The notes beneath the pieces were generated by a model, which worked only from the letters and a program-made list of their open reading frames with translations, ran no database searches and was not told the DNA's origin. A stretch of DNA of 64,000 bases from Sinorhizobium fredii NGR234 (GTDB lineage Bacteria > Pseudomonadota > Alphaproteobacteria > Rhizobiales > Rhizobiaceae): positions 1,984,001-2,048,000 of the forward strand of contig NC_012587.1 in the NCBI RefSeq assembly GCF_000018545.1, given 5' to 3'. The translations under genes and the position numbers were made by a program. Positions 1 through 8,986 of the stretch are shown here, piece by piece. Within the stretch, counting starts at the first letter, position 1. The number at the start of each line of letters is the position of its first letter.

Positions 1-2035
1 CGAGCGTGTCGGTCCCGGTACCACCGTCGGCGGTGTCGCCGATCCCGGCATAGACGCGGTCATTGCCGTCTTCGCCGGAGATCTTGTCGCGGCCGCCGTA
101 GAAACCGACGCCGTCGCCCGACAGCGTGTCGTTGCCGAGGCCGCCGGCCAGCGTGTCGTTGCCGAGATTGCCGGCCAGCACGTCGTCGCCGGCGCCGCCG
201 GTCAGGCTGTCGTGGCCGTTGCCGCCGTGCAAGGCATCATTCAATGCGCCGCCGACGAAGATATCGTTGCCGCTGCCGCCGACGAGCTTCACCCGCTCGA
301 TGTTCTTGACCGCGACTGGCGCGTTGCTGACGGTGACGGAGGGAGCGAGCTTGAAGGTGACCCCAGCCGTATATTTGGAGAAATCGATCCCCGCGAAATC
401 GGTACCGGTTCCGCCATCGAGCGTCAGCTTTCCGGTCGAGGCTGTCCGCTCGAACGAGTCGTTGCCGGTGCCGAGATCGACCGTGTTGTTACCAATCAGG
501 GCACCGCTGTCGCCGACGGTGACCGTGTCGTTGCCGTCGCCGGCGTTGATGACATTGGTGCCGCCGAAGTCGATGAGGCGGTCGTTGCCGGCCCCGGAGG
601 AGAGGCTGTCATTGCCGGTGCCGCCATCGAGCATGTCGGATCCGGCGGTGCCGATCAGCGTGTCGTTGCCGGCAAAGCCGGAGAAGCTGACGCTCTGGGC
701 GCTGCCGACCGACTTGACGACGTCATTGCCGGCGCCGAACGACACCCGGTAGTGCTCGAAGTTCTTGAGGCTGGTGCCGTCCGACAGCGTCGCTGTCGCA
801 TTCGTCGCCGAGAAGCTCAGGCTTGCCGTCGCCGCACGCCGATCGACGATAACCGTATCCGTGCCGGCTCCGCCGTCACCGCTGTCGGCGCCGCCGTCGC
901 CGAGGGTGACGACATCATTTCCGTCACCGCCCGACACGCTGTCTTTGCCGATGCCCGCATTGAGATTGTCGTTGCCGGCGCCGCCGCTGACCGAGTCGTT
1001 GCCGGCACCGCTATCGACGACGTCGTTGCCCGCTCCGGTGACGATCTTGTTGATCCCGGTGCCGGTCGCAACGATGGTGTAGTGGTCCATGCCGACGAAG
1101 GTCGTGCCGCCGGCCAGCGTGTTGAGCTGCGTCGGCAGCTTTGCCGTGAAATCGCCTGTGAAGTTGCGGATGACCAGGCGATCGCTGCCGCCGGCGTCGG
1201 TGATCGTGTCCTTGCCCTCGCCATAGATGTAGGTGATCGTGTCGTTGCCCAGTCCGCCCTCGACCTTGTCGTCGCCGGCGCCGCCGTCGAGCATGTCGTC
1301 ACCATCATCGCCGAACAGGCTGTCCGTGCCCAGGCCACCGGAAACGGAGTCGGATCCGGTGCCGCCGCGAACGTCGTCGTTGCCGCCGTCGCCGGCAAGA
1401 AAATCGTTGCCATTATCCCCGGTGAGGACATCATTGCCGTCACCGCCGTTGAGGAAATCCAGTCCATAGCCGCCTTTCAGGGTGTCGTTGCCGAGGTCCC
1501 CCATCAGCAAGTCGGCACCGCGGCCGCCGGTCAGCTTGTCGTCGCCCTCGCCCCCCGAGAGCATGTCACTGTAGTTACCGCCAGTGACCATGTCGGCGAA
1601 ATCGGTGCCGGTAATGTAAAACGCTTCGACATTGGTGGCCTGGATGTTGCCTGTCAGCGTCTGCGGCGTAATCCAGTCGCGGATCGTGATGCTAACGCCT
1701 TCCGAGAGTTCGGAATAGTTGACCATCAGGCGGTCCGTGCCCGATCCGCCGTCGACGACGTCGCCGTCGCCAAAGTCGAGCTCGCGCAGCAGCGGCACTT
1801 CCGACATGATCGTATCGCGTCCCGAGCCGCCGTTGATATGGTCGCTCGCGTCACCGCCATCGAGGAAATCATCGCCGCTGTTGCCGTTCACTGTGTCTTC
1901 GCCCGTATCGCCGAAGATCATGTCGCCTTGGAATGAGCCGCTGAGCGTATCGTTTCCGCCCATGCCTAAAATCTGGTCCGTGCCGAAATCGCCATCCAGC
2001 GTATCGGCGCCGTCGGTGCCAGGTATCATTTTCAT
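1..2035 (-). CDS. RTX-type calcium-binding repeat protein, 3' part outside the window
   Basis: The minus strand reads continuously from an ATG at 2035, preceded by an AGGAGA ribosome site, to the left edge without a stop I could find. That gives at least 678 codons. The product is dominated by nonapeptides of the GGxGxDxL type (for example GGNDTL and GNDTLAGG), which form calcium-binding parallel beta rolls. One less repetitive stretch near 1570-1740 separates two repeat blocks. Proteins of this family usually leave the cell through a type I secretion system that recognises a C-terminal signal; that end is not visible here. No catalytic motif was seen, so adhesin, surface-layer or enzyme functions are all possible. 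Family assignment is firm; the role is unknown. Confidence 0.88.
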   Translation of the reverse strand, partial: MKMIPGTDGADTLDGDFGTDQILGMGGNDTLSGSFQGDMIFGDTGEDTVNGNSGDDFLDGGDASDHINGGSGRDTIMSEVPLLRELDFGDGDVVDGGSGTDRLMVNYSELSEGVSITIRDWITPQTLTGNIQATNVEAFYITGTDFADMVTGGNYSDMLSGGEGDDKLTGGRGADLLMGDLGNDTLKGGYGLDFLNGGDGNDVLTGDNGNDFLAGDGGNDDVRGGTGSDSVSGGLGTDSLFGDDGDDMLDGGAGDDKVEGGLGNDTITYIYGEGKDTITDAGGSDRLVIRNFTGDFTAKLPTQLNTLAGGTTFVGMDHYTIVATGTGINKIVTGAGNDVVDSGAGNDSVSGGAGNDNLNAGIGKDSVSGGDGNDVVTLGDGGADSGDGGAGTDTVIVDRRAATASLSFSATNATATLSDGTSLKNFEHYRVSFGAGNDVVKSVGSAQSVSFSGFAGNDTLIGTAGSDMLDGGTGNDSLSSGAGNDRLIDFGGTNVINAGDGNDTVTVGDSGALIGNNTVDLGTGNDSFERTASTGKLTLDGGTGTDFAGIDFSKYTAGVTFKLAPSVTVSNAPVAVKNIERVKLVGGSGNDIFVGGALNDALHGGNGHDSLTGGAGDDVLAGNLGNDTLAGGLGNDTLSGDGVGFYGGRDKISGEDGNDRVYAGIGDTADGGTGTDTL

Positions 2036-2040
2036 TTGTC

Positions 2041-2549
2041 TCTCCTGAGTACTTGTTGGCATAGAAGCTTCGTTCGCCGGCTAGGAGCAGCGTCGAAGCG
2101 GATTTGAGTTTTTCGGAAAATGCTGCCGCGGCTGGATGCCGGCGACCTTGCTTGAGAGGACGTCTTCGCTAACGGTTCTTGATCACGGCCTTATCTCCCC
2201 GAATCCGGACGACTACGTCCATGTCCGCCATATTGTTCAGAAAAATCCGGCGCGGTGTTCCCATGGAAACAGCCTGAATGTGGCGAAGAACTCTACTTCG
2301 ATCGTCACGGAGAAAGCTGGAGGCGCAGACGGATCATGCTGAAAATTTTAAGTTTCCTCGCTGAATATAGTGGACGTTATATTTCATCTGACCCGACAGG
2401 AACGCTCCATCCGGCATCGGAGACCGCACGCCCCGAGCATATTCCACTCCTTGGCGTCGAAGGGCGACTCGCGTTTCGATGCTGCTTGTCGCATTGGGCC
2501 GCACCCGATTTGAAAATTGAGCATAAGCCGTCCGTGAAAAGAGCGTGAA
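2041..2549. other. Divergent intergenic region between RTX gene and SARP regulator
   Basis: About 510 bases separate the two divergent starts. Short open frames at 2136-2342 and 2255-2548 have no recognisable domain or convincing ribosome site, and I treat them as non-coding. The region probably carries promoters for both neighbours, but I could not identify a clear consensus. Confidence 0.4.
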
Positions 2550-4574
2550 ATGAGCGAGGGACCGAGGTTTTCAGAGAGCGTCCACGCATCGCGGGTCAAC
2601 TTCACCCTGCTTGGAGGGTTCGCCGTGTGCTCCGGCAAGGGCGAAGCGCTGATCCTGCCGACTGCGAAGGTCCGGCTTCTTGCCGCCTATCTCGCTTTGA
2701 CAGCCGGCCAGTATCAGGCCCGCTCGAAGCTCTGTGCGCTCTTTTGGGAGGACCGCGGCGCCGATCAGGCGCGGGCGAGCCTGCGCAATGCGCTGGCGTC
2801 CATCCGCTTCGTGTTGGGCGACCGGATACTGATCGCGAACCGCGACGCGGTAATGTTCGATCCGGACTTCATTTCCGTCGACGTCAGCGAACTCGAGGCG
2901 CTTGCGGCCGGGAGTGCGGCAACGGCCGGAGCCGAAACGGCGCGGCGCCTTTCCTCTCCGTTTCTGGAAGGCTCGACGGTCTCGGGGGAAGAGCTATCGG
3001 AATGGATCGAGTTCGAACGAACGCGGTGCCGCAATCTGTCTGAAATACTGCTTGCAAAGACGGCAGAACAGCTTGCCGGCGTCGGCGAAGAAGCCGCCGC
3101 CGTGGCGCTCGCCCAGCAACTGGCCGCGCTCGACCCCTTTCGGGAAAAGAGCCATCGATTGCTGATGCGGCTCTATGCGCGCCAGGGAGAGCACGCGCTC
3201 GCCATGGCGCAATTCCAGAGGTGCCGCCAACTGCTAGCCGACGAGCTCGGAACCGAGCCCTCGCCGCAAACCGTCGCCCTGGCCGATGAACTATCGTTGA
3301 AAGGGATGCCTGCCCGGGAGGCCAGACGCCCGGAAGTCGCATCCACGTCCCTGCAACGGCAAACGGCGCGGGCTGCGGAGACCGATTTCCGAATCTCCAT
3401 CGCCGTCCTCCCCTTTCTCCGTCCGGCGGAAGATGCCGACCAGTCTTTCCTCGCGGAGGGCCTTGCAGAGGATCTGATCACGGAGCTTTCGCGTCATAAG
3501 GATTTCCTCGTCATTGCCCGCCAATCGACCTTAGCACTCGACCCCGAACCGCGGCATGCAGAGCACGCCGCTCGGGCACTTGATGTCCGCTATGTGCTCA
3601 CCGGCAATCTCAGACGACGGGGCGAGGATCTCAGTCTCGGCGTCCAGCTCGTCGACACGGCCACTCACCGCACCGTCTGGGCCGAACGCTACACCCGCAA
3701 GCTTGAAGAGATATTCGCGGTCCAGGAGGAAATCGTCGGTCTCATCATCACTGCAGTCGACGCGGAGGTGCGCTCGTCCGAGCGCGAACGGGCGCTGCGC
3801 AAACTGCCCGAGACCATGGATGCCTGGGAACTCTTCCACCGCGGCCTCTGGCACGTCTACAATTTCTCGATTGACCAAATCGAGGCGGCGGAGGAATGCT
3901 TCAGGCGCGCGACGGTCCTCCACCCACGCTTCGCGCTCGGCCACGCTGGCCTGGCGCAGGCCGCGGTCGTGCGCATCGTCTGGCAGATGTCGGAAGATAT
4001 CCCCGCAACACTTGAGTCCGGCCTCGCCCACGCCCGCCATGCCGTCGCCCTCGATGGCGCCCATCCGTATCCGCACGTCATGCTGGGGAGGCTTCTCACC
4101 TGTCAGGGCGAGCTCGGTCTTGCCCATGATCATCTTCGCATAGCCATAGAGCTCAACCCGAGCTACGCCCATGCCTTCTACGCGCTGGCGCAGGTGCATA
4201 TCTGGTCCGGACGGCCGGGCGAAGCCCTTTCCTACATCGATCGCGCCATCCGCTTCAGTCCGCGCGATCCGCTTCTCAGCATGTTCATGACCGTGCGTTC
4301 GGTCTGTCTCTTCCTGATCGGCGACATCGCCGGTGCGGAGGCTTCGGCCCGCGCCGCAATCGGCCGCCAGGCACGCGAGTGCTGGTCGCGATTGGGACTT
4401 GCCGCAGCACTCGCCGAGAGCGGCCGTACCGACGAGGCGTTGGCAACAGTCGCCGAGGCCAAGACGATCCTGCCGAACCTCTCGATCGCGACCCTCGATA
4501 ACCTGATCGGACGAATGGCGCCGGCGCCGCGCCAACGTATTATAAACGCATTGAACCGGGCAGGCCTTGAATAG
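2550..4574 (+). CDS. SARP/BTAD-type transcriptional regulator with TolB-like and TPR modules
   Basis: A 674-residue cytoplasmic protein. Residues about 15-95 look like the winged-helix DNA-binding domain of SARP regulators, beginning FTLLGGFAV. Residues about 100-245 match a bacterial transcriptional activator (BTAD) helical domain, including the usual LDPFREKSHRLLMRLYA-like core. Residues about 275-400 are a TolB-like segment (IAVLPF then FLAEGLAEDLITELSR), and the rest is TPR-like. The TolB/TPR half closely parallels that of the cyclase at 14639-16411, including a shared DAW...GLWH..YxF.ID stretch. No signal peptide was seen. Its target could be the divergent RTX gene, but this is inference from position only. 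Confidence 0.82.
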   Translation: MSEGPRFSESVHASRVNFTLLGGFAVCSGKGEALILPTAKVRLLAAYLALTAGQYQARSKLCALFWEDRGADQARASLRNALASIRFVLGDRILIANRDAVMFDPDFISVDVSELEALAAGSAATAGAETARRLSSPFLEGSTVSGEELSEWIEFERTRCRNLSEILLAKTAEQLAGVGEEAAAVALAQQLAALDPFREKSHRLLMRLYARQGEHALAMAQFQRCRQLLADELGTEPSPQTVALADELSLKGMPAREARRPEVASTSLQRQTARAAETDFRISIAVLPFLRPAEDADQSFLAEGLAEDLITELSRHKDFLVIARQSTLALDPEPRHAEHAARALDVRYVLTGNLRRRGEDLSLGVQLVDTATHRTVWAERYTRKLEEIFAVQEEIVGLIITAVDAEVRSSERERALRKLPETMDAWELFHRGLWHVYNFSIDQIEAAEECFRRATVLHPRFALGHAGLAQAAVVRIVWQMSEDIPATLESGLAHARHAVALDGAHPYPHVMLGRLLTCQGELGLAHDHLRIAIELNPSYAHAFYALAQVHIWSGRPGEALSYIDRAIRFSPRDPLLSMFMTVRSVCLFLIGDIAGAEASARAAIGRQARECWSRLGLAAALAESGRTDEALATVAEAKTILPNLSIATLDNLIGRMAPAPRQRIINALNRAGLE

Positions 4575-5049
4575 CCGGTTTTGCAAAGGCGAAAAGCCAT
4601 CGGCCGCGCTCCAACCGCATTGCGGCGCAGCATTTCCTAAATACTTGATAAAGTTGACGCACGAAGCGGTTGCCATCGGCATCACCAAGCCATCCTAGTG
4701 CGGCGCAATACAATTACTCCGTTTGGCCGCCAAGATTATTCTGGAGGAATTGCTAAAATACATGTATCTTTCGAGCTAGATCGCCCTTGGGAGGGGTTAG
4801 AATTCCGGGGATTGGTCGAAGCGATAAGACAAATATTTGCTATACGAGGCCCAGATTAACATCTGCTGGCCGTCATATTCATGATCTGCAAGTGTGACGT
4901 AGTGAGTCTTCTTAACGCCCTGCTGCAACAGACATTTTTCTATTAAAGGTCCATTGCTGAATCACCGATTCATCTAGAACGAATTGTGAACCAAATTTCT
5001 ATTGCGTGTCGTCATTGAAAGGGGCGTTGTGTAACCGGAGTACTGGACG
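4575..5049. other. Intergenic region upstream of LuxR-type regulator
   Basis: About 475 bases, visibly more AT-rich than the flanking genes from roughly 4740 onward. No open frame with a recognisable product was found. It probably holds the promoter of the regulator starting at 5050. Confidence 0.4.
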
Positions 5050-6174
5050 ATGTCGGACGCGTACCAAGACAAATTATTGCTTAGCCTCATTCAAGCGATT
5101 TACGAAACAGTATTATTGCCTTCCGCTTGGGATCGAATTGTCGCGGATCTGACGAAACTGGCGCGGGCGGAATCGGGCGCCATTCTCGGATTCGAGGGGC
5201 TCGACAACAAAAAGATCAGCCTTGCCGTCAAGGGTGTGCAGCGGTCGGCTCTGCTGGACGTCGATACGCTTTCGGCGCTCGACGATGCCACGCTCGCGAT
5301 GGGCTTGGGAGCGATCGCGACCCTGCCCGTGACGCTGGCGAACAGCGCGCCATGGTCTTCCGCCTTGCGTCGCTGCTTTGGCGAAGACGGCAAACTTCTC
5401 GTTCTGCTCGTATCGAAGGAAGGAAGCCGGCGAATTTTCGTCGCCTGCTTCTTCCCGCACGCGGCCGATAACCATCTGGCGATAGCCGCCGAAACGCTGA
5501 TGAAGGTTCTCCCCCATTTCCAAACGGCGTTCGCCTTGCAGAAAGCGATGGTCAACGAACGGGAAAAATCGACACGCACGGAACGGGCTCTGAGAAGCTG
5601 CGCCACGTCGTCGGCCATTGTCACCGCCGATCTTCGGGTAAAATTCGCCAATCGCCGCTTTGGTCGTTTTGTCGATGCCTCGGGATCGTTCATCGAATTC
5701 AGCGATGAAGGGCTCGAATTCCAGGACGAAGAGCTTCAGTCGGAGGTCGAGGACCTGATCGAACAGGCGCGTGTCAACAAGCACGATCACCACCTGCGCT
5801 GGGCGAAGAGCAAACGAACCGGAGTAAGCTGGATTGTCAGCGTCGATTTCCTGTCGTTTGGCAGCGACACCTATCGATTCGGCAACGTCTTCTCCAGCAA
5901 CGAGCCGAGCTTTCTGCTGACGATCCGGGAGCTGAGCCGGAACACCTTGCTCACTCCCGACGATATCAAGACAGTCTTCGGGCTCACGCCAACCGAAGCT
6001 GCGTTGGTGCACTCGCTTGCCAACGGCGACGCGCCGTCCGACATCGCGAAACGGCGGGGCGTTTCCAAGAACACCGTCCACAATCAGCTCGCCTCGGCGA
6101 TGGGGCGGCTTGGTGTGCGCCGGCAGGCGCAGCTCCTGAGTTCGCTCGCCGTGCTTTCGTTTTTCACGAAATGA
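5050..6174 (+). CDS. LuxR-family helix-turn-helix regulator with N-terminal sensory region
   Basis: A 374-residue protein. The C-terminal part (about 305-365) is a LuxR/FixJ-type helix-turn-helix, with LTPTEAALVHSLANG followed by SDIAKRRGVSKNTVHNQL. Upstream, about residues 185-290, is a region that resembles a PAS fold in length and pattern (SSAIVTADLRVKFANRR). No phosphoacceptor receiver domain was recognised. The start has GGAG nine bases upstream. The gene converges on the csgH-like gene at 6184-6486 with only a few bases between stops. A role in curli-type or biofilm control is suggested by proximity, not shown. Confidence 0.82.
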   Translation: MSDAYQDKLLLSLIQAIYETVLLPSAWDRIVADLTKLARAESGAILGFEGLDNKKISLAVKGVQRSALLDVDTLSALDDATLAMGLGAIATLPVTLANSAPWSSALRRCFGEDGKLLVLLVSKEGSRRIFVACFFPHAADNHLAIAAETLMKVLPHFQTAFALQKAMVNEREKSTRTERALRSCATSSAIVTADLRVKFANRRFGRFVDASGSFIEFSDEGLEFQDEELQSEVEDLIEQARVNKHDHHLRWAKSKRTGVSWIVSVDFLSFGSDTYRFGNVFSSNEPSFLLTIRELSRNTLLTPDDIKTVFGLTPTEAALVHSLANGDAPSDIAKRRGVSKNTVHNQLASAMGRLGVRRQAQLLSSLAVLSFFTK

Positions 6175-6183
6175 CCGGGCCGG

Positions 6184-6486
6184 TCACGGAACAGAACTTT
6201 CGCACAACAGCACCCCGTCGGCGCCGTAGACCGACAGGCGAGCCGTCCACACATCGGGTGCGGCGCTGACCATGATCGTTGAAAGCTCTTGCCGTCCGGC
6301 TTGCTCGCTCGCGAACGCGCCGGCTTGCACATTCGTCGACGACCCCGTCATCACCTTGAAGTGATAGGTCCCCCTTTCGGTCCAGTCGCTGTGCAGCGTC
6401 GCAACCAAGGAGGTCAGATTGTTGGTTCTGGAATGCTCGATGACACATTCGATCGGAGCATAGGCGATTGCATCCACGCTGATCAT
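6184..6486 (-). CDS. csgH: CsgH-like curli assembly chaperone
   Basis: A 100-residue protein that resembles CsgH, an alphaproteobacterial inhibitor/chaperone that stops curli subunits polymerising in the periplasm. Supporting features are an early IEC, the central GTYHFKV...SSTNVQAGAF segment, and a late Cys in LLCES that could pair with the first. It lies 70 bases downstream of the curlin gene on the same strand. No signal peptide is evident from the chosen ATG, which is odd for a periplasmic chaperone; an in-frame extension upstream was not found because the intergenic terminator intervenes. Family call rests on pattern memory, not a search. Confidence 0.7.
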   Translation of the reverse strand: MISVDAIAYAPIECVIEHSRTNNLTSLVATLHSDWTERGTYHFKVMTGSSTNVQAGAFASEQAGRQELSTIMVSAAPDVWTARLSVYGADGVLLCESSVP

Positions 6487-6513
6487 GGCCTCATCCCGCA
6501 GGTTGTTTCTCCC

Positions 6514-6544
6514 AAAAGAGGACCGGCCGCCATCGCGGCCGGTC
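6514..6544 (-). terminator. Intrinsic terminator/attenuator between curlin and csgH
   Basis: On the minus strand GACCGGCCGC and GCGGCCGGTC form a perfect 10-base-pair stem around a GATG loop, followed by CTCTTTT. It lies directly after the curlin stop and before csgH, so partial read-through would yield more subunit than chaperone. Confidence 0.75.
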
Positions 6545-6556
6545 GATCAACGTCGA

Positions 6557-6916
6557 TCAGTCCTGCACTGTGATGGAGAGATTTCCTTCTCCGTCCTGGT
6601 GGGTCAGCGATTTGTTGCCGTAACCGAACTGGAACGTGCCCGAAGCGTTGTACTTGCCCTTTTGCAGGGTGATCGCCTTGTGGTTCTTTCCGAACTGCGC
6701 CGTTCCGGAGATATTGCCCTTGCCTTCCTGAACAGACACGGACTGGTTACCCTTGCCGACTTGCCCGGTTCCGGAGAAGTTGCCCCAGCCCGACTGGCCG
6801 GTTGCAGACATGTTGCCGAAGCCCTTCTGGCTCGTCACGGATACGTTGTTGCCGGCATAAGCGCCGGAAACGGTGGAAAATGCGAGAAGTGCGGAAATTG
6901 CAAGCGTCTTGATCAT
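6557..6916 (-). CDS. Curlin-repeat amyloid subunit (CsgA/CsgB-like)
   Basis: A 119-residue secreted protein. Residues 1-21 are a Sec signal peptide (MIKTLAISALLAF...AYA). The mature part is almost entirely eight 11-residue units of the form QxGxGNxxxxx, for example QSGWGNFSGTG and QVGKGNQSVSV, closed by a final Gln. This equals about four classical 22-residue curlin repeats. I chose the ATG at 6916 rather than 6922 or the longer frame from 7057 because GGGAG lies eight bases upstream and the signal peptide then begins correctly. CsgA and CsgB cannot be told apart here. Its neighbours are a csgH-like gene downstream and a divergent outer-membrane barrel gene. Confidence 0.88.
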   Translation of the reverse strand: MIKTLAISALLAFSTVSGAYAGNNVSVTSQKGFGNMSATGQSGWGNFSGTGQVGKGNQSVSVQEGKGNISGTAQFGKNHKAITLQKGKYNASGTFQFGYGNKSLTHQDGEGNLSITVQD

Positions 6917-7295
6917 GACCATGTCTCCCACTTGGACGCCATCATGGCGCCAGGAGACGGTCGCAGAATTATCTTGTTTAGTACTCATGAACAGATAACT
7001 AGAAAGTGCGTACGTTTCTCGCCAAAGAATCACGTTTTGTAACAAAAAATTCACCAATATATTCGCTCAGTTGGTGCAATTATACTATTACTATTCCAGA
7101 AATTTACCCAACTTGAAAGTTTGGAAATCCAAGCAACCACAATCTTGGTTATGTTTTCTCAATATGCTGCTCGCCTCCGTCGACGGCCGCCTCGCAGGTG
7201 CGTTCAGCAGCGCACTCTTTTTTTACCAATTCCTGAAATACTGCAGGCGAACGCCTTTGTTCGCCTCGATCTGAACCGCCAAGCCGCGGGACACC

Positions 7296-7401
7296 TGCTG
7301 CATGTCTCCTTAAATCGACGTCGATTTAGGGACAAAGACATGCAGCAATTCAAAGTGCTACAGCGACCTTTGCGCGCCTGATAAGGCGCGCGGCACTGTG
7401 G
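7296..7401. repeat. Composite palindromic intergenic element
   Basis: A perfect 18-base palindrome TAAATCGACGTCGATTTA (7311-7328) is flanked by a 12-base inverted pair, TGCTGCATGTCT (7296-7307) and AGACATGCAGCA (7336-7347). A second hairpin follows, with GCGCGCC/GGCGCGC arms at 7372-7378 and 7385-7391 enclosed by CTACAG/CTGTGG. I recall a similar composite between many Sinorhizobium genes, but that is memory. It lies in the 548-base gap between the curlin gene and the barrel gene; the rest of that gap shows nothing I can identify. Confidence 0.65.
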
Positions 7402-7464
7402 AGGCACGACTGAGCAGTACCGAGTATCAGTTGATAAGGGGAAAACGTTCTGGGCGCCGACGAT

Positions 7465-8781
7465 GTGGGGCGGCATCCCTCGACCGAGGAGCCGCACGGC
7501 AGCATCACAACCACGTTGATTGCTCGCTTGCCGGGCCACTTAGCCGGTGTCTTGGCGATCGTCATCTGTTGGCAGCAGTCAACCGATGTGAGGGCCGACG
7601 AGCCGATACAGATGATGAGTTCGGCAGACGTTCCGACTTTCTCCTGGAGCTTTGGCGCCCGCTGGGAAGACATCGACACGCCGGACCTGGCCTCGAACGT
7701 CATGGCGCCGGTCGGGACTGGTCTCGATCCACCCGATACCGTCGGCGTAAGAACGGCTTTTTCCTTCCGGCTACCGCTCGAAGAAGCCGGGAGCGGACCG
7801 TTCTTCCTGGAGTGGGACGGAACGATTTCGCATGCAAGCGGCTCCTCCCGGACGGTCGTGCAGCCGGTCGGCAGCAGCTTTGATCTTACGGCCGGCGAAC
7901 CGGCCGGCGGAAGCATCTCTCTGGCGACAGCGACCGACCTCACGGGAGCGACCGCCGCCGGCACGATACATTTCACGGATAGTTCGGGCGATGACTCAGG
8001 CATCATGGCCTTCGCCCATTCGCCGGCAGGAAACGGCAATGCCATCACGCAATATGCCACCGGCGGCACGCGAACGGGGGCCGCGTTCATGGCCCTGGTC
8101 ACCCGCGGCACTCCATCGGCCGCCGCCTATGCAGCTTTTGCGGACGATCGAGGTCTCTTCTTTCAGGCCCTCGGCGACCTGGAAGGAAGTGTCGTAAGAT
8201 CCTCGGTCGAACAACGGGCGAACCATTTCGATCAGACGCTCTGGCTCGGCTCCTCGCTCGATCTTGGGAACGGCTGGACGATCACTCCGAGGTTCGGCCC
8301 GACTTACCGATCGACAAGGCAGGACACCGTGTTCCGCACGGAAGTCGACATCGATGAGGGCGTTGTGTCCGGTGTGGCAATTCCAGCTATCGGCTACCAG
8401 GAGACGATCAAGCTCTCCGCCGACTATTACGGCGTCGTTTCCGGTCTGACCGCGGAGACACCGGTGGCCGAAAACATCCGGTTTCAGGTCAATTTGAATG
8501 CGGGCGTCGCGCATTATCGGGCGCGCCTCGACAACCACGCGACCGCGATATTCCCGGAAGCCGATATCAGCCTGTCCTCCAGCGAGCAAAAGCGAAGCGG
8601 CGGCACGTTCCTTGCCGACGTCAGCGCTGCGATGATCTTTTCGTCACATGAAAGCCTCTCGGTAAAGTTTGAAGCCGGCACGAGTTTCCTCGCGGACGTG
8701 CCGGTCTATCGGTCCGGAACGCTCGATACGGACGACACGCAGAGCTACTATCTGGCCGTCGGTCTGGTCCATCGGTTCTGA
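7465..8781 (+). CDS. Predicted outer-membrane beta-barrel protein
   Basis: Up to 438 residues. A hydrophobic stretch (LAGVLAIVICW) followed by ADE resembles a signal peptide. The C-terminal half shows alternating amphipathic strands such as WTITPRFGPTYRSTRQDT, and the protein ends YYLAVGLVHRF, the terminal aromatic expected for an outer-membrane barrel. The ORF opens with GTG at 7465 without a clear ribosome site; a TTG near 7516 would place the signal peptide nearer the N-terminus, so the start is uncertain. I do not recognise the family. It is divergent from the curlin gene, with a repeat element between them. It bears no visible resemblance to the CsgG lipoprotein pore. Confidence 0.65.
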   Translation: MGRHPSTEEPHGSITTTLIARLPGHLAGVLAIVICWQQSTDVRADEPIQMMSSADVPTFSWSFGARWEDIDTPDLASNVMAPVGTGLDPPDTVGVRTAFSFRLPLEEAGSGPFFLEWDGTISHASGSSRTVVQPVGSSFDLTAGEPAGGSISLATATDLTGATAAGTIHFTDSSGDDSGIMAFAHSPAGNGNAITQYATGGTRTGAAFMALVTRGTPSAAAYAAFADDRGLFFQALGDLEGSVVRSSVEQRANHFDQTLWLGSSLDLGNGWTITPRFGPTYRSTRQDTVFRTEVDIDEGVVSGVAIPAIGYQETIKLSADYYGVVSGLTAETPVAENIRFQVNLNAGVAHYRARLDNHATAIFPEADISLSSSEQKRSGGTFLADVSAAMIFSSHESLSVKFEAGTSFLADVPVYRSGTLDTDDTQSYYLAVGLVHRF

Positions 8782-8986
8782 GGGACTCCTATTTGACATT
8801 CTCGACCCAAGAAGACCGTATACCGGGTCAAATACAGTGGCATCACCCACCGGGAAGAAAACGCCAGGTTGCGCAAGAATCGATCGTGCACCGTTACAAT
8901 TCGCCCTGAAAAGTTACTGGACCGAAGCCGCTGATCTGGCGAATATGCGGTTGCAAATCATCGAACTGATTTCAGTATCAATTTAG

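Noticed and set aside
212..1936. Long plus-strand open frame of 574 codons across the RTX region
   Set aside because: It is antisense to the RTX gene and results from the GC-rich repeats lacking stops; no ribosome site or recognisable domain.
2255..2548. 97-codon frame ending just before the SARP gene
   Set aside because: No ribosome site, no recognisable domain and no coding-like conservation that I can see.
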